DNA of 64,000 nt from Leguminivora glycinivorella (Eukaryota > Arthropoda > Insecta > Lepidoptera > Tortricidae): NCBI RefSeq assembly GCF_023078275.1, contig NC_062976.1:3224001-3288000 (forward strand), written 5' to 3'. Numbering within the stretch: position 1 is the stretch's first letter; every line of letters starts with the position of its first letter. The translations under genes and the position numbers were made by a program. Below are positions 42,873 to 54,110 of this stretch, piece after piece. Below the pieces are notes generated by a model. That model had not been told where the DNA came from. It ran no database searches and saw nothing but the letters and a program-made list of their open reading frames with translations.

Positions 42873-43172
42873 AAATAGTGTAAAAATGCCAATCTTGCCA
42901 AGGTAACGCAAAAAACTATTATAAAAGTGTGCTCCAGTGTGATAGGCGGTCTCTAAGACGGATCGGGAGTGAGGTATCACCGCTTGAATAACAGATACCC
43001 GCTTGTGTTCTTTATCTGTGTGCTTAGTGCGGTGTCTTATAAATATTTGTGTACTTCTGGATTTGGTCGGCGAAAGTAAATAAATGGTAGATGCGGTGGA
43101 GTTACTGATGTAGAATTACAGCTACCTAAGAATTTTAAGAATACAATTGATCCATCTAAAGTTGAGCCATAC

Positions 43173-43320
43173 TTCCATACTAATATTATAAATGGGAAAG
43201 TGTGTTGTGTGTCTGTTTGTTTGTCCGTCTTTCACGGCGAAATAGAGCGACGTACTGACGTGATTTTTTTAAGTGCAGATAATTGAAGGGATGGAGAGTG
43301 CCATAGGAAACTTTTTTGTC
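43173..43320 (-). mobile_element. CTAGCTTTTGCCC...TTAGTATGGA element, reverse 3' part
   Basis: CCATACTAATATTATAAATG, TGTGTCTGTTTGTTTGTCCG, AGCGACGTACTGACGTGATT and GGGATGGAGAGTGCCATAGG; the CTAGCTTTTGCCC head is missing and a G-rich run (43329-43342) follows. Confidence 0.7.
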
Positions 43321-43883
43321 CTCCCTAAAGGGGGGGGAGGGGGTGGAAGTTTATATGGAGCATTCCGCAATTTCCGTGTTAACGCAGAGTGGAAGTAAAT
43401 GTCTAATTTCATGGGATAGGCAAAATTGAGCTGCCAAAGGCTTCGTAGGTAAATATCGGAACACGCACTCCACCGTCTTGCGATAGTGTTCAAGACAAAA
43501 ACAAAATATATTTTTTTTTGGAATTTTATGGCCTGGTTACGAGACCTTTAAGCCAAACAAAAACAAAATAGAAAATTCTCACAGGCGTATTCTTGTATAA
43601 AAGTACACGTGGGTAAGATGGCTTTCTTACGTTTATCTTAACTCGCATAAGAGTTAATTTAACGCATCTAAACATGAATGAATTGAAGCTAAGGGTTGCC
43701 AGGGAAAATGCTCGGCCCCTCGGTAATGCTGTAGGATGTGTACGAAGTTACCCACGCGAGAGGAATTAACTCACGAGTGGCCGACCCGGCGGTATAAGGA
43801 CCGATATTATGTTTATGTTGTCTGTGTTTTGGTGAAATGTCGATAAAATTTGGTAGATTAGACTGATATGAATACGAGTATTA
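43321..43883. other. No recognised gene
   Basis: Contains GGTTGCCAGGGAAAATGCTC..GGCCCCTCGGTAATG, similar to 44090-44125 across the MITE, but no coding signal. Confidence 0.35.
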
Positions 43884-44028
43884 CAGCTCAGCCACGACAT
43901 TGGTCTAAGCGCGACAGCGATGAGCGGCAACCATGCGTGCGAATGAAAAGTCCCATCGCTGTGTCTCGCTTCAATGTATGGCCGCCGCTCACCGCTGTCG
44001 CGCTTAGACCAATGTCGTGGCTGAGCCG
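43884..44028. mobile_element. PIF/Harbinger-like MITE (CGGCTCAGCCACGACATTGG), copy 2
   Basis: CAGCTCAGCCACGACATTGG faces CCAATGTCGTGGCTGAGCCG, flanked by TTA at 43881-43883 and 44029-44031. Confidence 0.85.
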
Positions 44029-44514
44029 TTAGAGACATCACATTTTTTTTGTATAATTTTTAGCTTAAGGAACCGACGAAATGAAGCTAATTCAGGGAAA
44101 ATGCTCGGCCCGCGTGGTAATGGTGTACAGAAATTAATTTGGTGTCAGAAAATAGAGTGGTTTCACCACTCCATTTTCGCTTGTGGGTGTCGTAGAATGC
44201 ACTGTGCGGCGACCTATAAATAATACAATATCAACAATAATAATATAATGTGCAATATCTGAGGAAATGGTACGTTAAGTACTTATATGAAAAAAGTTGC
44301 TGACAGTAAGCGTAAATCGTGCAAAACTTATTTCCAACATTTACGACAATGCTTTTTTCATTTAAATATCAGCGATTCCACAAATATTTAATGACTACGC
44401 CGAAATATCTTCATGTCAAATGGTGCTAGATGAGACCATAAGGTACCGTAATACGATTAGTCGATTACGTAGATGGCCCGTAGGTATTTAGAATTATTAA
44501 AATTATAGTTAGGC

Positions 44515-44690
44515 GGATCAGGCCCCGTAGCCGAATGGCATTTCTCCGACGCCAAACGAAAACGAAACGTAGTCTGGCTCTGTCGCGCCAATACGCAAGA
44601 GCGATAGGGATAGATATCTACTAGCGTTTCGTTTCGTGAGCGTTTCGTGAGCGTTTGTGCCATTCGGCTACGCACCCAGGCCGACTGTCA
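44515..44690. mobile_element. GTAGCCGAATGGCA MITE, copy 3 of 4
   Basis: GCCCCGTAGCCGAATGGCAT faces GTGCCATTCGGCTACGCACC; inverted relative to 25703-25886. The minus frame over it is spurious. Confidence 0.8.
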
Positions 44691-44739
44691 GAAAATTACA
44701 AAAACTGATGTTACCAAGTCAAGCTTCTAGCTTAACTAT

Positions 44740-45087
44740 AGGTACAGCGTGTGTATTCCATACGGGCGAATATTTGAATAACGATTAGTATTGGACCTAA
44801 GGAGCCTAACTACATGTTTTTTTTATTGAATAAATGAGATTTTTTTTCATACATAATAATTCAGCACGCAATGTATTACGTCCACATCAATTAGCGTACC
44901 TACCTAAATGTCATTACGACATGACGTTTATGTCATGTCAAGTCAATATGGACGGCGTACATTGCTGCTTGGTCAGATTAAAAAAAAAATACTCTTAATT
45001 ATAATAACACTTTTTCATAAAATGATTATATTACGAGTATATGATACATTATTCGCCCGTATGGAATCCACACGCTGTATAAACTTA
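44740..45087. mobile_element. MITE with TACAGCGTGTG..CATACGGGCGAAT ends
   Basis: TACAGCGTGTGTATTCCATA..CGGGCGAAT at 44742 faces ATTCGCCCGTATGGAATCCA..CACGCTGTA ending 45080. About 340 bp, AT-rich core. The plus frame at 44908-45267 begins in it and is not supported. Confidence 0.75.
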
Positions 45088-45104
45088 TATCTTATAATAT
45101 TTTA

Positions 45105-45299
45105 TTATTTTGCTTGGCCGACGGCACCGTGCTCCAGATATTTATTACAAGATACCAGAACCTTTTTTGCGTATATTGCAGTTTTTTGCCATTGTTTTTT
45201 CAATAGGGCGAACGTGTCAATAATTGGAGAGGGACTGACAATGGGTTTACCCTCTTTGTCAGCGTAACGATACAAGCCACCAATTTTAGGGTCCCTTAC
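45105..45299 (-). CDS. Possible last exon of an unidentified gene
   Basis: On the minus strand a strong acceptor, GATTTTTTATTTCACCAG, precedes 64 open codons ending TAATAAA, so the stop overlaps a poly(A) signal. The peptide reads VRDPKIGGLYRYADKEGKP, IVSPSPIIDTFALLKKQWQK, TAIYAKKVLVSCNKYLEHGA and VGQAK, with ordinary protein composition. I do not recognise it. The same GTAAGG could instead be a donor. No upstream exon was found before the MITE at 45331. A retrotransposon-related or host origin cannot be decided. Confidence 0.35.
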   Translation of the reverse strand, partial: VRDPKIGGLYRYADKEGKPIVSPSPIIDTFALLKKQWQKTAIYAKKVLVSCNKYLEHGAVGQAK

Positions 45300-45330
45300 C
45301 TGGTGAAATAAAAAATCTTTTGAATGCTAA

Positions 45331-45445
45331 GGCCCACTTGCACCAAAAACTTAACTCAGGGTTAGTGGGCTGTCAACTGTCAATTCCATATAAAATGTGG
45401 TTAACCCTCGGGATAACCCTCCATTTTCGTTGGTGCAAGTGCCCC
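45331..45445. mobile_element. PIF/Harbinger-like MITE (GCCCACTTGCACCAA)
   Basis: GGCCCACTTGCACCAAAAAC faces TTGGTGCAAGTGCCCC, flanked by TAA at 45328-45330 and 45446-45448; sister of 31907-32005. Confidence 0.85.
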
Positions 45446-45987
45446 TAAGCGGGTTAGTTTCAGTTTGCCTCCCTTGAGTGTCTAGTTTGTTATTGTTAAT
45501 TTCTTATACCGGTGATGTACCCCTTACATTTCATTAAAGTGTCGAAAGGGCCTCTACGCGTTGGCTTCGGCCCCGCGCACGCCTCCCAAAGGTCCGGAAC
45601 ACCATTGTTCCGTGATGGGAAAGACATCCAAATATGTAAATATTAAATTTTATGAGTGTTGATACGTAGGTTAGGTACTGTTGTCATTTTATTTTGTTAA
45701 ATATCCATATAAAACTTAAATTAGGCCAACAAAATTTATATTCTACTTTCAATTTATAGAATGTTAGTATTAACATATCTTTTTTTCATAAATAATAGTA
45801 AATAATAAAAAAAATAACGCTTGCCAGGATACGTCTGGGAAGAAATCGTCGTCATCATGATCATCATTATGACCTACATATCACGGAATAAAGAATGATA
45901 AAATATAAATTGATGTAATTAGTGATGTTGATGATAATTTTGCCAACACAGTAGTAAAGTTTTAAATATAAAGTAAATAGTAAGTGC
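45446..45987. other. No gene; shared GATGTACCCCTTACATTTCAT scrap
   Basis: GATGTACCCCTTACATTTCA..TAAAGTGTCGAAAG (45514) recurs at 62327. 45550-45640 (TTGGCTTCGGCCCCGCGCAC, AACACCATTGTTCCGTGATG) is GC-rich and repeat-like. The rest is AT-rich. Confidence 0.4.
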
Positions 45988-46100
45988 GCCATTACGATCC
46001 GATAGGATGTCGGACCGATATTTGCAGGCGCCATCTTGGATTTTTTCCATTGAAATCCTTCCGACATCCGATATCGGATCGGACAATGTGAAAACGGACT
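45988..46100. mobile_element. GATCCGATATCGG-family MITE
   Basis: TTACGATCCGATAGGATGTC faces GACATCCGATATCGGATCGG..ACAATGTGAAAACGGAC around CAGGCGCCATCTTGGATTTT. Confidence 0.75.
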
Positions 46101-46189
46101 AAGGATTTTCCCTGGATTTGGTTGTGCTTGATAGCGTACCAGTAGATGCCACTTTCAATCTTTGTCAATAAATGTAACAGAAGGGTATC

Positions 46190-46366
46190 TTTTTTTTATA
46201 TTACGTCGGTGGCAAACAAGCATACGGCCCGCCTGATGTAAAGCGGTCACCGTAACCTATGGACGCCTGCAACTCAAACAGTGTCACAAGCGCGTTGCCA
46301 CCCTATTAGAAACTTGTACACTCCCTTTTTCTGTGTTAAGTACACAGCAAAAAGGAATGTACAAGT
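46190..46366 (-). mobile_element. LINE 3' end, reverse
   Basis: Reverse of the tail at 7436-7615: TTATATTACGTCGGTGGCAA, GGCCCGCCTGATG, CACCGTAACCTATGGACGCC and TGTGTTAAGTACACAGCAAA. Confidence 0.75.
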
Positions 46367-46433
46367 TAGTTCCGTAAGTCCTCCCGTCATCAGCACACGG
46401 CACCCTCGTTGAGCTCTGGCAGCCTTAGGCCGG

Positions 46434-46530
46434 TTTCACATTATCCGATCCGATATCGGATGTCGGACCGACATCCTACCTCCGATAAACGCTTCCGATA
46501 GTGTCGGATGTCGGTCCGATAAAACGCATT
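46434..46530. mobile_element. GATCCGATATCGG-family MITE, left half
   Basis: GGTTTCACATTATCCGATCC..GATATCGGATGTCGG then CCGATAGTGTCGGATGTCGG; the outer right end is missing. Confidence 0.6.
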
Positions 46531-46964
46531 GTTCCAAATCAATGAAGTATGATTTTGTATCAAAAAATATTTAGAAAAATGTTTTATATTTAATAATTAT
46601 AAGCACTATATCCTAAATATTATTTATTTTAAAATTAAGATAACGAGCATAAAAAATACTCAGAGTGTCAGGCAAAATAAATAATTTTACATTCAACTAT
46701 ATCTACTAAAAGATAAAAAAACTAGTATCCGCAATTCGGACCGATGCATTACCTTTTTTTTTTCAATGGAAATTTTCAACTAATTTGAATTTCGATCATT
46801 AGCAGCTGTTTAATAGACGCCATTTTGTCACGCACACTACTACAAACGTATATATACATTATATACGCACACAAACAAATAACGGCCTTACTCACCGGCA
46901 GGAACACAACACTATCTAATTGTCTATTGAGCATCAGGATGTTCAGCATGGCTATTCTTACCTA
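46531..46964. other. No recognised feature
   Basis: AT-rich, nothing identified. Confidence 0.35.
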
Positions 46965-47120
46965 AGACCATAGAGAAATAAGTAAGGGAAGAGTTGTAAC
47001 TCATATAGATGTCGCTAGATGTCACTTAACTATGCCTATATAAATGCGGGTTATTTGTATAGGCATAGTTAAGTGACATCTAGCGACAATCACGCCTCAA
47101 CCACGCGTCAAATAGCGATA

Positions 47121-47562
47121 CATACATACAACATACATACAATCACGCCTGTATCCCATGAAGGGGTAGGCAGAGCACATGGCAGTTCCATCGCCAAGCT
47201 TCTGTCTCGAAGGCACGAGTTTAGGTGGCGCGCGCCCCGCGCGGCGGTGCCGACGTCTGCTGGCTAATCCTGACACGCGCACTGTAAGGGCCGCTAACTC
47301 GCCTACTGCCCGTGCTATTACACTAATAAATAACGTGCTAACTCAGGTCCCGGATGCTGACATATTCGCCGATAAGTTGAGCAAGTTTATGAAAGCCACA
47401 ATGTCAGCTCTGAGCTCTATCTAGTGTAGTTATCGATAAAAATATGTTTTGATTCTTATTTTGTTGTTGTTTGTATTTGTCTCATTTGTTTCTTTTTTCT
47501 GTTATTTATTTTTCTTGTAATTCAAGTTTGTTGAACTGTGTAAATTTGTTTTAACTGTGCTT

Positions 47563-47593
<31 letters not shown>

Positions 47594-47861
47594 GTGTAAG
47601 TGTTTTGGTGTTTACTGTTAACTTATATGAGTGAAAATAAACGAAATTGAAATTGCAAATGAAACTACTCAAGTTTAACCGTGTGGTGACGGATTAAGAA
47701 TTTTACCACCCCCTTTCTTCCCGTGGGTGTCGTAGAAGGCGACTGTGGGATATGGGTTAAATTGTGGCGTACGCGAGAGGCTGGCAACCTGTCACTGCAA
47801 TGTCACAGTTTCGTTTTCTTTCAACCCCTTATTTGCCAAGAGTGGCACTGAAACTTGAGTA
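47121..47861 (-). mobile_element. Retroelement insertion with 14-bp target duplication
   Basis: GTCAAATAGCGATA occurs at 47107-47120 and 47862-47875, exactly flanking 741 bp. On the minus strand the insert starts CTACTCAAGTTTCAGTGCCA, passes CCACACGG and GTGCTCTGCCTACCCCTTCA, and ends GCGTGATTGTATGTATGTTG with a (GTAT)n tail. The copies at 13015-13146 and 48775-48975 lack the inner piece 47182-47658. Confidence 0.85.
47182..47658 (+). mobile_element. Inner 477-bp insertion resembling a processed transcript
   Basis: It breaks CACATG|AAACTACTC of the host element, with ATG on both sides (47179-47181 and 47659-47661). An 81-codon frame (47179-47424) begins in the host ATG, reads arginine/alanine-rich text, then AITLINNVLTQVPDADIFAD and KLSKFMKATMSALSSI, and stops. 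It is followed by T-rich sequence, (TA)n at 47565-47588 and GAAAATAAACG near the end. The GC-rich coding part, AT-rich tail and terminal AATAAA suggest a retrocopied 3' mRNA end, but the source is unknown. Confidence 0.45.
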
Positions 47862-48224
47862 GTCAAATAGCGATAGCGTAAATTATCAGTACCACTACTC
47901 GATACTAGGTGGCAACTGTGTCTCGTCTGCCAAAAATTAATATTAGAATAGTTTACAACTTATATTACAAGCAGAAGGAACTGAAAACAGAATACTGATT
48001 AATATTATTGTAATATTAGCTAAAAATTGGTGAGCATTCGATTCTTCGTCCGTTGCGACATCTATTGACAAGCAGTACTGATAATTTACGCTAATTGACG
48101 CGTGATTGACGCATGATTGTCGCTAGATGTCACTATAACTATGCCTATATAAATAACTCGCATTTATATACTGATGTATCGAATTAGGTACAACTCGAAT
48201 TTCCTTATTCGTTTATGATTCCAA

Positions 48225-48400
48225 CTGGGTGCGTAGCCGAATGGCACAAACGCTCACGAAACTCTCACGAAACGAAACGCTAGTAGATATCTATCTCTAT
48301 CGCTCTTGCATATTGGCGCGACAGAGCCCGACTAACTGGCACGGCGTTTCGTTTTCGTTTGGCGTCGGAGAAATGCCATTTGGCTACGGGGCCACAAAAT
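48225..48400. mobile_element. GTAGCCGAATGGCA MITE, copy 4 of 4
   Basis: GGGTGCGTAGCCGAATGGCA faces AATGCCATTTGGCTACGGGG; TCTCTATCGCTCTTGCATAT core. Confidence 0.8.
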
Positions 48401-48774
48401 ACCAGATCTTCAATCTTAATAGCCCGCTCACGCTTAATTCCTCTGTAAATGAGGCGTAATCCTCTTAAGCTAATAATACCGCAGTTAATAATTTGCCAGC
48501 TTCTATAATGCCTAGATTATCTCAATTAAATCTGTGCTTATCTACTATCAATTTCTTGGTTCTACTGACTTTATAAATATTAAAATTTTATCTTATAGTG
48601 CTTAATAAGCCGATAGGTAAACCGTTTTCTAATAGGTGGATAAGTAAAATTTAAATCGGGGGCACATTGAATCCTCCTACTTAAAGAAACATACTTACCT
48701 CGGTACATTATTTAAATAGTAAAGTTTATTATTACAGTACATGACAATAGGCAATTACAATTAACATACATAAT
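48401..48774. other. No recognised feature
   Basis: AT-rich, nothing identified. Confidence 0.35.
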
Positions 48775-48975
48775 GCAACATAACACAACATGCAACATAC
48801 AATCACGCCTGTATCCCATGAAGGGGTAGGCAGAGCACATGAAACTACTCAAGTTTCAGTGCCACTCTTGGCAAATAAGTGGTTGACAGAAAACGAAACT
48901 GCGACATTGCAGTGACAAGTTGCCAGCCTCTCGCCTATGCCACAATTTAATCCATATCCCACAGTCACAATTACA
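48775..48975 (-). mobile_element. Retroelement copy with intact body
   Basis: ACAATCACGCCTGTATCCCA..GGCAGAGCACATGAAACTAC..TCAAGTTTCAGTGCCACTC shows the join that is split by the inner insertion at 47182-47658. Confidence 0.75.
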
Positions 48976-49245
48976 ATTAACATAACGAAAATAAGCAGTA
49001 CTCTAATAACATGAACGCTAAGATTTACAAAGGTTCCTACACTAGGCAGAGACTGTCCTGTAGGTAGCCAACACAGTTAGGATTATTCAACATCGTTAAC
49101 AACAAAACACAAAATTTTTGTACTTATACTAGATATTATGAACAAACTATTTAGGAAAATATAGGATGAATCTATCAATCTGTCTTAATTAATTATAACT
49201 AACCAGAATTTGGGAAATTTTAACTGAATTAGTCAACCCCTACTG

Positions 49246-49492
49246 AGAGAAATTTGCATTGTGAATTTAACAAGTTCGACTTGTTGCGGTTTATCCGTTT
49301 GAATCAGCCAAACGTATGTTAAAAACAATATGTGTCAGGTTGTTTTTATAAAATCGACTTGTTGATTCAAATATATTGCCGATTCAAATGACAAGTAGCT
49401 TGTTGTTTGAACCAAAGAGCACGTAGGCGCTATTTTAACCAAAAAACTTGTTGAACGAACTTGAAAACTGGTTGTATTTTCTCTCAGTGCAT
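49246..49492. mobile_element. MITE with CACTGAGAGAAA ends, copy 2 (inverted)
   Basis: ACTGAGAGAAATTTGCATTG to GGTTGTATTTTCTCTCAGTG; very close reverse match to 16098-16345, suggesting recent activity. Confidence 0.8.
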
Positions 49493-50250
49493 ATTGTCGC
49501 TTAAGCATAAGGAGACTGTAAATTTCGTCCTTATGCGGTAAGTAACAATGTGGTACCTTTTAATTTGAAAACGCTAGAAACCTTAAACATCCCTTTTTTT
49601 AATTCGCTTAAAATACATACATATTATCACAACATCAGAATGGCACTTGATATATTTGATTGAACAAAACAGGATCAAAATCTTACTATTAACCCCCCGT
49701 ACTTCATGAGGGTTTTTCTTGAGGGCTAAGATGAAATATGTTCCGTATAACGAAGCACTACGGCTGGTTTTCTATCTTAACCCGCAAGAAAAACCCTGCA
49801 ATCTTCCCCCACGTTACCTTATTTATCAGTTATAAAATCCTACTAAGTAAAATACTAATAAAAGTTCTCTAGGTCTCTTTTTCACAAAAGAGGATCAAAT
49901 CATCTACAGCAGCGGTGGTCGGACGCACTGGTCCTTCGAAATCAGAGAACCAAGCTCGGAAGTGCTACCAATGACTGCACAACGCGGAGCGGGAAACTCA
50001 TAGAACTGCGCTAGGGTGAACCTAGGCAATATCGGACGGGACAAAGCCCTGAGCGGCACTATGACGGCGCGACGGGAAACAAGTACAACCCCCTGAATAC
50101 TTGTGATTCCCTGAGGACAAGAATTAGGGTAGCTCATACCTCATTAGCTACTTTACTGTGTAGACACGGACCCTCAGTAACATGGGTAAAAATTTCGTAT
50201 ATATGTCGAGCGCCTGTCAAAATTTTAATAGCGCGATGTGGGATATTGCA
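49493..50250. other. No gene; GTGTAGACACGGAC repeat, copy 2
   Basis: 49900-50135 is GC-richer with a 77-codon minus frame (49904-50137) that I cannot relate to any family. 50147-50240 aligns with 37425-37510. A small inverted pair, AACCCCCCGTACTTCATGAG..GGTTTTTCTTG and TAACCCGCAAGAAAAACCC, is at 49691-49797. Confidence 0.4.
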
Positions 50251-51242
50251 CTTTTAATTCACATTTTAATTACTTATTGGTTTATTTTAGTTATTTATTT
50301 TTAATAACAGTTAAAAGTAAGATCTTAAAGTATTATTTTGAATGTAAATAACACAATATAATTCCATAACTTTGGCTTGAAAGTAGGATCGCGCGCAAAT
50401 TCAGTAGATTTTTAAATGATTTGCGACAGTAGCGCCATCTTGTATTAATATTCTGTAACTAATTACTATAAATATTGTTTATGATAGCAAATAATAGCGA
50501 TCCAATTCAACAATTACAATTTATGTTTAAAGTTGGTTTAAAGTAATTTCACGAACATTTCAAGGTTCTTACAATGTTAACTGCTTTACCCAGGTCCATA
50601 GATTTCTATTAGTGTGTTTTGAAAAAAAAAAATGTTTTATTTTTACTGTGTTTCCATGACTAACTTCGTGTAGGTACTTATTTGTGAATATATTATATTA
50701 TATTATAGCCTTTTTATTCCTTAAAAAAATTTCACATTCTTACACGTAGTTACATGCTTTGCTTACATAATTTTCATTTTTTTTAGTAGGTAATACATTC
50801 TAACGTATAATGTTACAATAATTTTAATAATAACGGTTCATAAATTAATAGAGTTAGAAAAGTTAAAATGATATTGAAATTTTTTACATCTGTAAATTCA
50901 TGAGCACTTTAATTTTTTTAAATTTAATTTAAAAAATATCTATCTAAAATTCATTCAATTCATTAATAACTGTGATGTCAATATTGTAAATTTATTAATT
51001 GTAATAAGTTTAAAATTTAGTTTATCTATGTATAATAATTTTATGATTTTGTATAATATTAACATTCGCATAAAATAAATTAAAAATGCATTAATATTCA
51101 AATATTGCACAATATCATTATTCAATTCAGGTCTACATTATAATATACAGTAATTACTGGTAATATTAGAAAAGCAATAAGATTATTATGTATATTTATT
51201 TATGTGTAACATGCAGGTTATTTTGATAGATATTATTTAGAA
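50251..51242. other. No recognised feature
   Basis: About 1 kb of very AT-rich sequence with no frame, repeat or exon that I can support. Confidence 0.45.
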
Positions 51243-51415
51243 TAATTTCTAAGGACCTCTTCGCGAGTAGCCTCCTCCATGATCTTCCATGCGTCTCTAT
51301 CTTTTGCTTTATTTATCCAATTTGTTCCCGCCACTCTGATAATCTCATCATTCCACCTGTCTTTCGGTTTTCCTCTCATCCTTTTATTGGGCGGACCTGT
51401 CCATGTGGTAATTTT
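51243..51415 (-). mobile_element. Retrotransposon reverse-transcriptase C-terminus
   Basis: Minus strand: TWTGPPNKRMRGKPKDRWND then EIIRVAGTNWINKAKDRDAW and KIMEEATREEVL, matching the RGRPK.RW.D.I..VAG..W...A.DR..W...EEA pattern of non-LTR retrotransposon C-termini. Frame open but 5'-truncated. Confidence 0.8.
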
Positions 51416-51467
51416 TTTTTATAACTTATTTGTGAATAACATAGTGATATTAAACCTTAGTCCGTTA

Positions 51468-52085
51468 AGATAAGATAAATCGTTTATTTGCAAGAATACT
51501 TATTTCTAGAATACACAGGTGTTATTATGTAGGATGGTGTACAGTATTCAGTCGCACGAAACGACATGCAAAATATTTTACATAAAAATACTATATTATA
51601 CCTATACTAAATATAGCTATAATTTAAAATTCAATTCCATTTCAACAACATAATTCATAATAAAGATTCATAACGTAATACATGCTTAACATTTTAATTT
51701 TAATTATTCTAATTCTATCAACTATCATATTACAGTAATTTAAGATTTAGATTAAGTATATACTTAGGTATTAAGTTTAGATATAGATTTTACCTATCTC
51801 ATATCTTTGTATTCACTGTGTTGTGGCAATAAACGAATCTTCTTTCTTCTTTCTTTCTTTCTTTCTTTATATTCTAAATATTCTTTCACACTGTAAAAAC
51901 AGTGTTCTAGAAGAAAACTGGTGACTTTCTTTTTATACTCTAGAGCATTTAGTGTCTTAATAGTATCGGGAAGACTATTATAAATAACTATGCACATGTT
52001 GTACGCATTCTTCTTATATATATCTAAGTTGCACCGAGGTTGGTATAGAAGGTTTTGGTATTGGGTTCTTTGGCTTGAGAAAGAC
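51468..52085 (-). mobile_element. Jockey-like retrotransposon 3' end
   Basis: Minus strand: QNLLYQPRCNLDIYKKNAYN then MCIVIYNSLPDTIKTLNALE, YKKKVTSFLLEHCFYSVKEY and LE, the typical YNSLP..IK...KKKL...LL...FYSV.E.L end of this reverse-transcriptase group, stopping near 51794. A (CTTT)n tract (51838-51868) lies inside the end of the frame. The AT-rich 3' UTR runs to AATAAACGATTTATCTTATC at 51468. Confidence 0.75.
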
Positions 52086-52087
52086 TC

Positions 52088-52165
52088 CGTTTTCTCATTA
52101 TCCGATCCGATATCGTATATTGGAAGGATTTGAATGGAAAAAATCCAAGATGGCGCCTGTAATGA
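52088..52165. mobile_element. GATCCGATATCGG-family MITE, half copy
   Basis: CCGTTTTCTCATTATCCGAT..CCGATATCG then TCCAAGATGGCGCCTGTAAT; the right arm is replaced by the next MITE. Confidence 0.6.
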
Positions 52166-52292
52166 TCGCTTAACTTCAAAACTGCGTAAATCCGTTCTGC
52201 TGTAAGGCTGATTATCTTTCAGACCATATTACATTTTTTTATATATTCAACCTTAAAGCAGAATGTATTTACCCAGGTTTGAAGTTAAGCGA
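52166..52292. mobile_element. MITE with CGCTTAACTTCAAA ends
   Basis: CGCTTAACTTCAAAACTGCG..TAAATCCGTTCTGCT faces AAAGCAGAATGTATTTACCC..AGGTTTGAAGTTAAGCG; a half copy is at 23866-23945. Confidence 0.7.
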
Positions 52293-53489
52293 CACACAAT
52301 TATGCGTATGTGTATAATGTAGGTATGTATTTGTACCAGTCGACTACAAATAGATGTAAGTATTAGTTTCACTTTATTGCATTGTAATAAGGTGAAATAG
52401 TGGATACATATCTTTGTAGTAGACTACATACACACGCCTGCACCTCACAATCACTTACATAAACAGCTAAATAAATATTTTTCTTACCTTTTCCGACCAA
52501 CACTTCCTGACCCCACTACTTGACGAGGTTAAATCCAATCTCCAAATGTAAAGTGTGTTTAACGAGCCAAGTTAATATGGTCCCAGGAACGACGTTCGCA
52601 CTTTTAGAAGATTATTTTGATTGGATATAATAATAGGGAACTTGTGTAATAAAATATTGTATACCATGTATAAAACAGAATCATAGACAGTACTTATTTT
52701 ACAACCCAATTTCTAAAATGTATGTACCTAAAGTAAATGAGTTGACCGTGACGACAAATACGATTTCATGTTGGGTTTCATATGTATTAACTCCACATCA
52801 AATCGTTCAGATTGGATTCGACAGTTCTGCTGCTTTTACAAGGAAAGTAATATGTGTGGGAAAGTAGTGATTTTATACATAATTATTTTATTTGTCTACA
52901 AATAATCCATGTATATCCATGATTCACCGTGCCCTTCAAAATAAGTTTATCGTTTATCCAATAATTATGTTCACAGCTCGTAACATTTATAAATAACTGA
53001 ATTAAAAGACTTCTGACCAAAGTATCTTATCTACGTTACTGCAGCGAGCATATGATTCATATAATTATAATATTCCCTTGATTTTATGGAGCAGGTTTGA
53101 TGAATCTTTTTTAATATTCCGATATTTTAAATGTTCAGTCATGGAAATTCTCACCTAATCAGTTGATCTAATATAAGATGTAACTACCTACTTGATCTTG
53201 AGATAAATTTAATCATAGTTAACTCGAGTACAGATTTAAGCCTTTTAAAAATTGTAATGCGGCTTCTGCTTAAGCCGGCAAATAAATATCAAATCAAGTA
53301 GAAATATCTAAAGTTGGAACACGTCACTTCGGTTCATTTGGCCACGGAAACAAAGTTATTACAGGGTTGACGAGCCCTGCCCAAGGTTTATTGTCAAAAA
53401 TTATTTGTACAATTTCCGCATCAGTGCGAGAGAGGAATTTTCCTCGCAATTTCGATGTAACCGGCGCGTATTCTAATTTACTTGACAGG
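52293..53489. other. No gene recognised
   Basis: One minus-strand donor-like AAAAG|GTAAGAAA near 52490, behind a GC-richer stretch (52498-52560), was noted but has no supporting exon. Otherwise AT-rich. Confidence 0.35.
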
Positions 53490-54110
53490 TGATAAGTAGA
53501 GAGCGGATTTCAGGTAGCGATTTAAATATTAATATGGATTTGACTAGCGCATTTTTTTAAATGAAATGAAAAAAAAATATTTCAGGCGTAATCCCATAGA
53601 TTTGTGAATTGTTTTTTAAATACATGCGTTTTTCGTTAAGTGATTTTTAAATGTCATGTGGTTTATAATAAGGTCTTACAATCTATTATTATTACATCGC
53701 ACACAGCAAACTTAGCTAAATAATTAGATTAAATTAATGTTATTTTTGTATACATTTAAATAAAAGTATTTAATTCTAAATAAAGGAGTTTGTATACCTA
53801 CAGGAAGCAATTATTTGCATATTTCTATTCTCTGAATAGTAATAGAAGTTTTTACTGGCGAATGCGCAGAATATTAAAGAAGAAGAACTTAAATAAATAA
53901 ACTATTTAAAAAAATAACAAATTTTTATAATTTATTTATTAGCATCATAATTTTTGCCCAATATTCACAAAGCAGCCAAAAAGGGTTTTACTTTTATGTT
54001 TGTATACATTTTTTTGTGTGTGTAGAAAAAATAATAAATTATGCGATTTCTATCCATATTAATATTTAAATCGCTCACTGAAATCCGATCTCTACTTATA
54101 ACCTACAAGT
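53490..54110. mobile_element. 620-bp element with about 50-bp inverted ends
   Basis: ATAAGTAGAGAGCGGATTTC..AGGTAGCGATTTAAATATTA at 53492 faces TAATATTTAAATCGCTCACT..GAAATCCGATCTCTACTTAT ending near 54101. Interior AT-rich, no frame. Confidence 0.75.

Larger units (their letters stand above)
46965..48185. mobile_element. Fold-back element carrying a nested insertion
   Basis: Left arm: GGCATAGTTAAGTGACATCT..AGCGACAATCACGC (47061-47095) and, after the insertion, GCGTAAATTATCAGTACC (47876). Right arm (48078-48160) is the inverse: GTACTGATAATTTACGCTAA, TTGACGCGTGATTGACGC and TGTCGCTAGATGTCAC. An extra inner inversion, GTCACTTAACTATGCC/GGCATAGTTAAGTGAC, sits at 47022-47077. A partial copy without insertion is at 11740-11870. 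Confidence 0.75.

Noticed and set aside
44908..45267. 119-codon plus frame
   Set aside because: Starts inside a MITE and ends opposite a better minus-strand exon candidate.
52490..52560. Possible minus-strand 5' exon ending AAAAG|GTAAGAAA
   Set aside because: A donor-like site and modest GC rise only; no open frame or partner exon.
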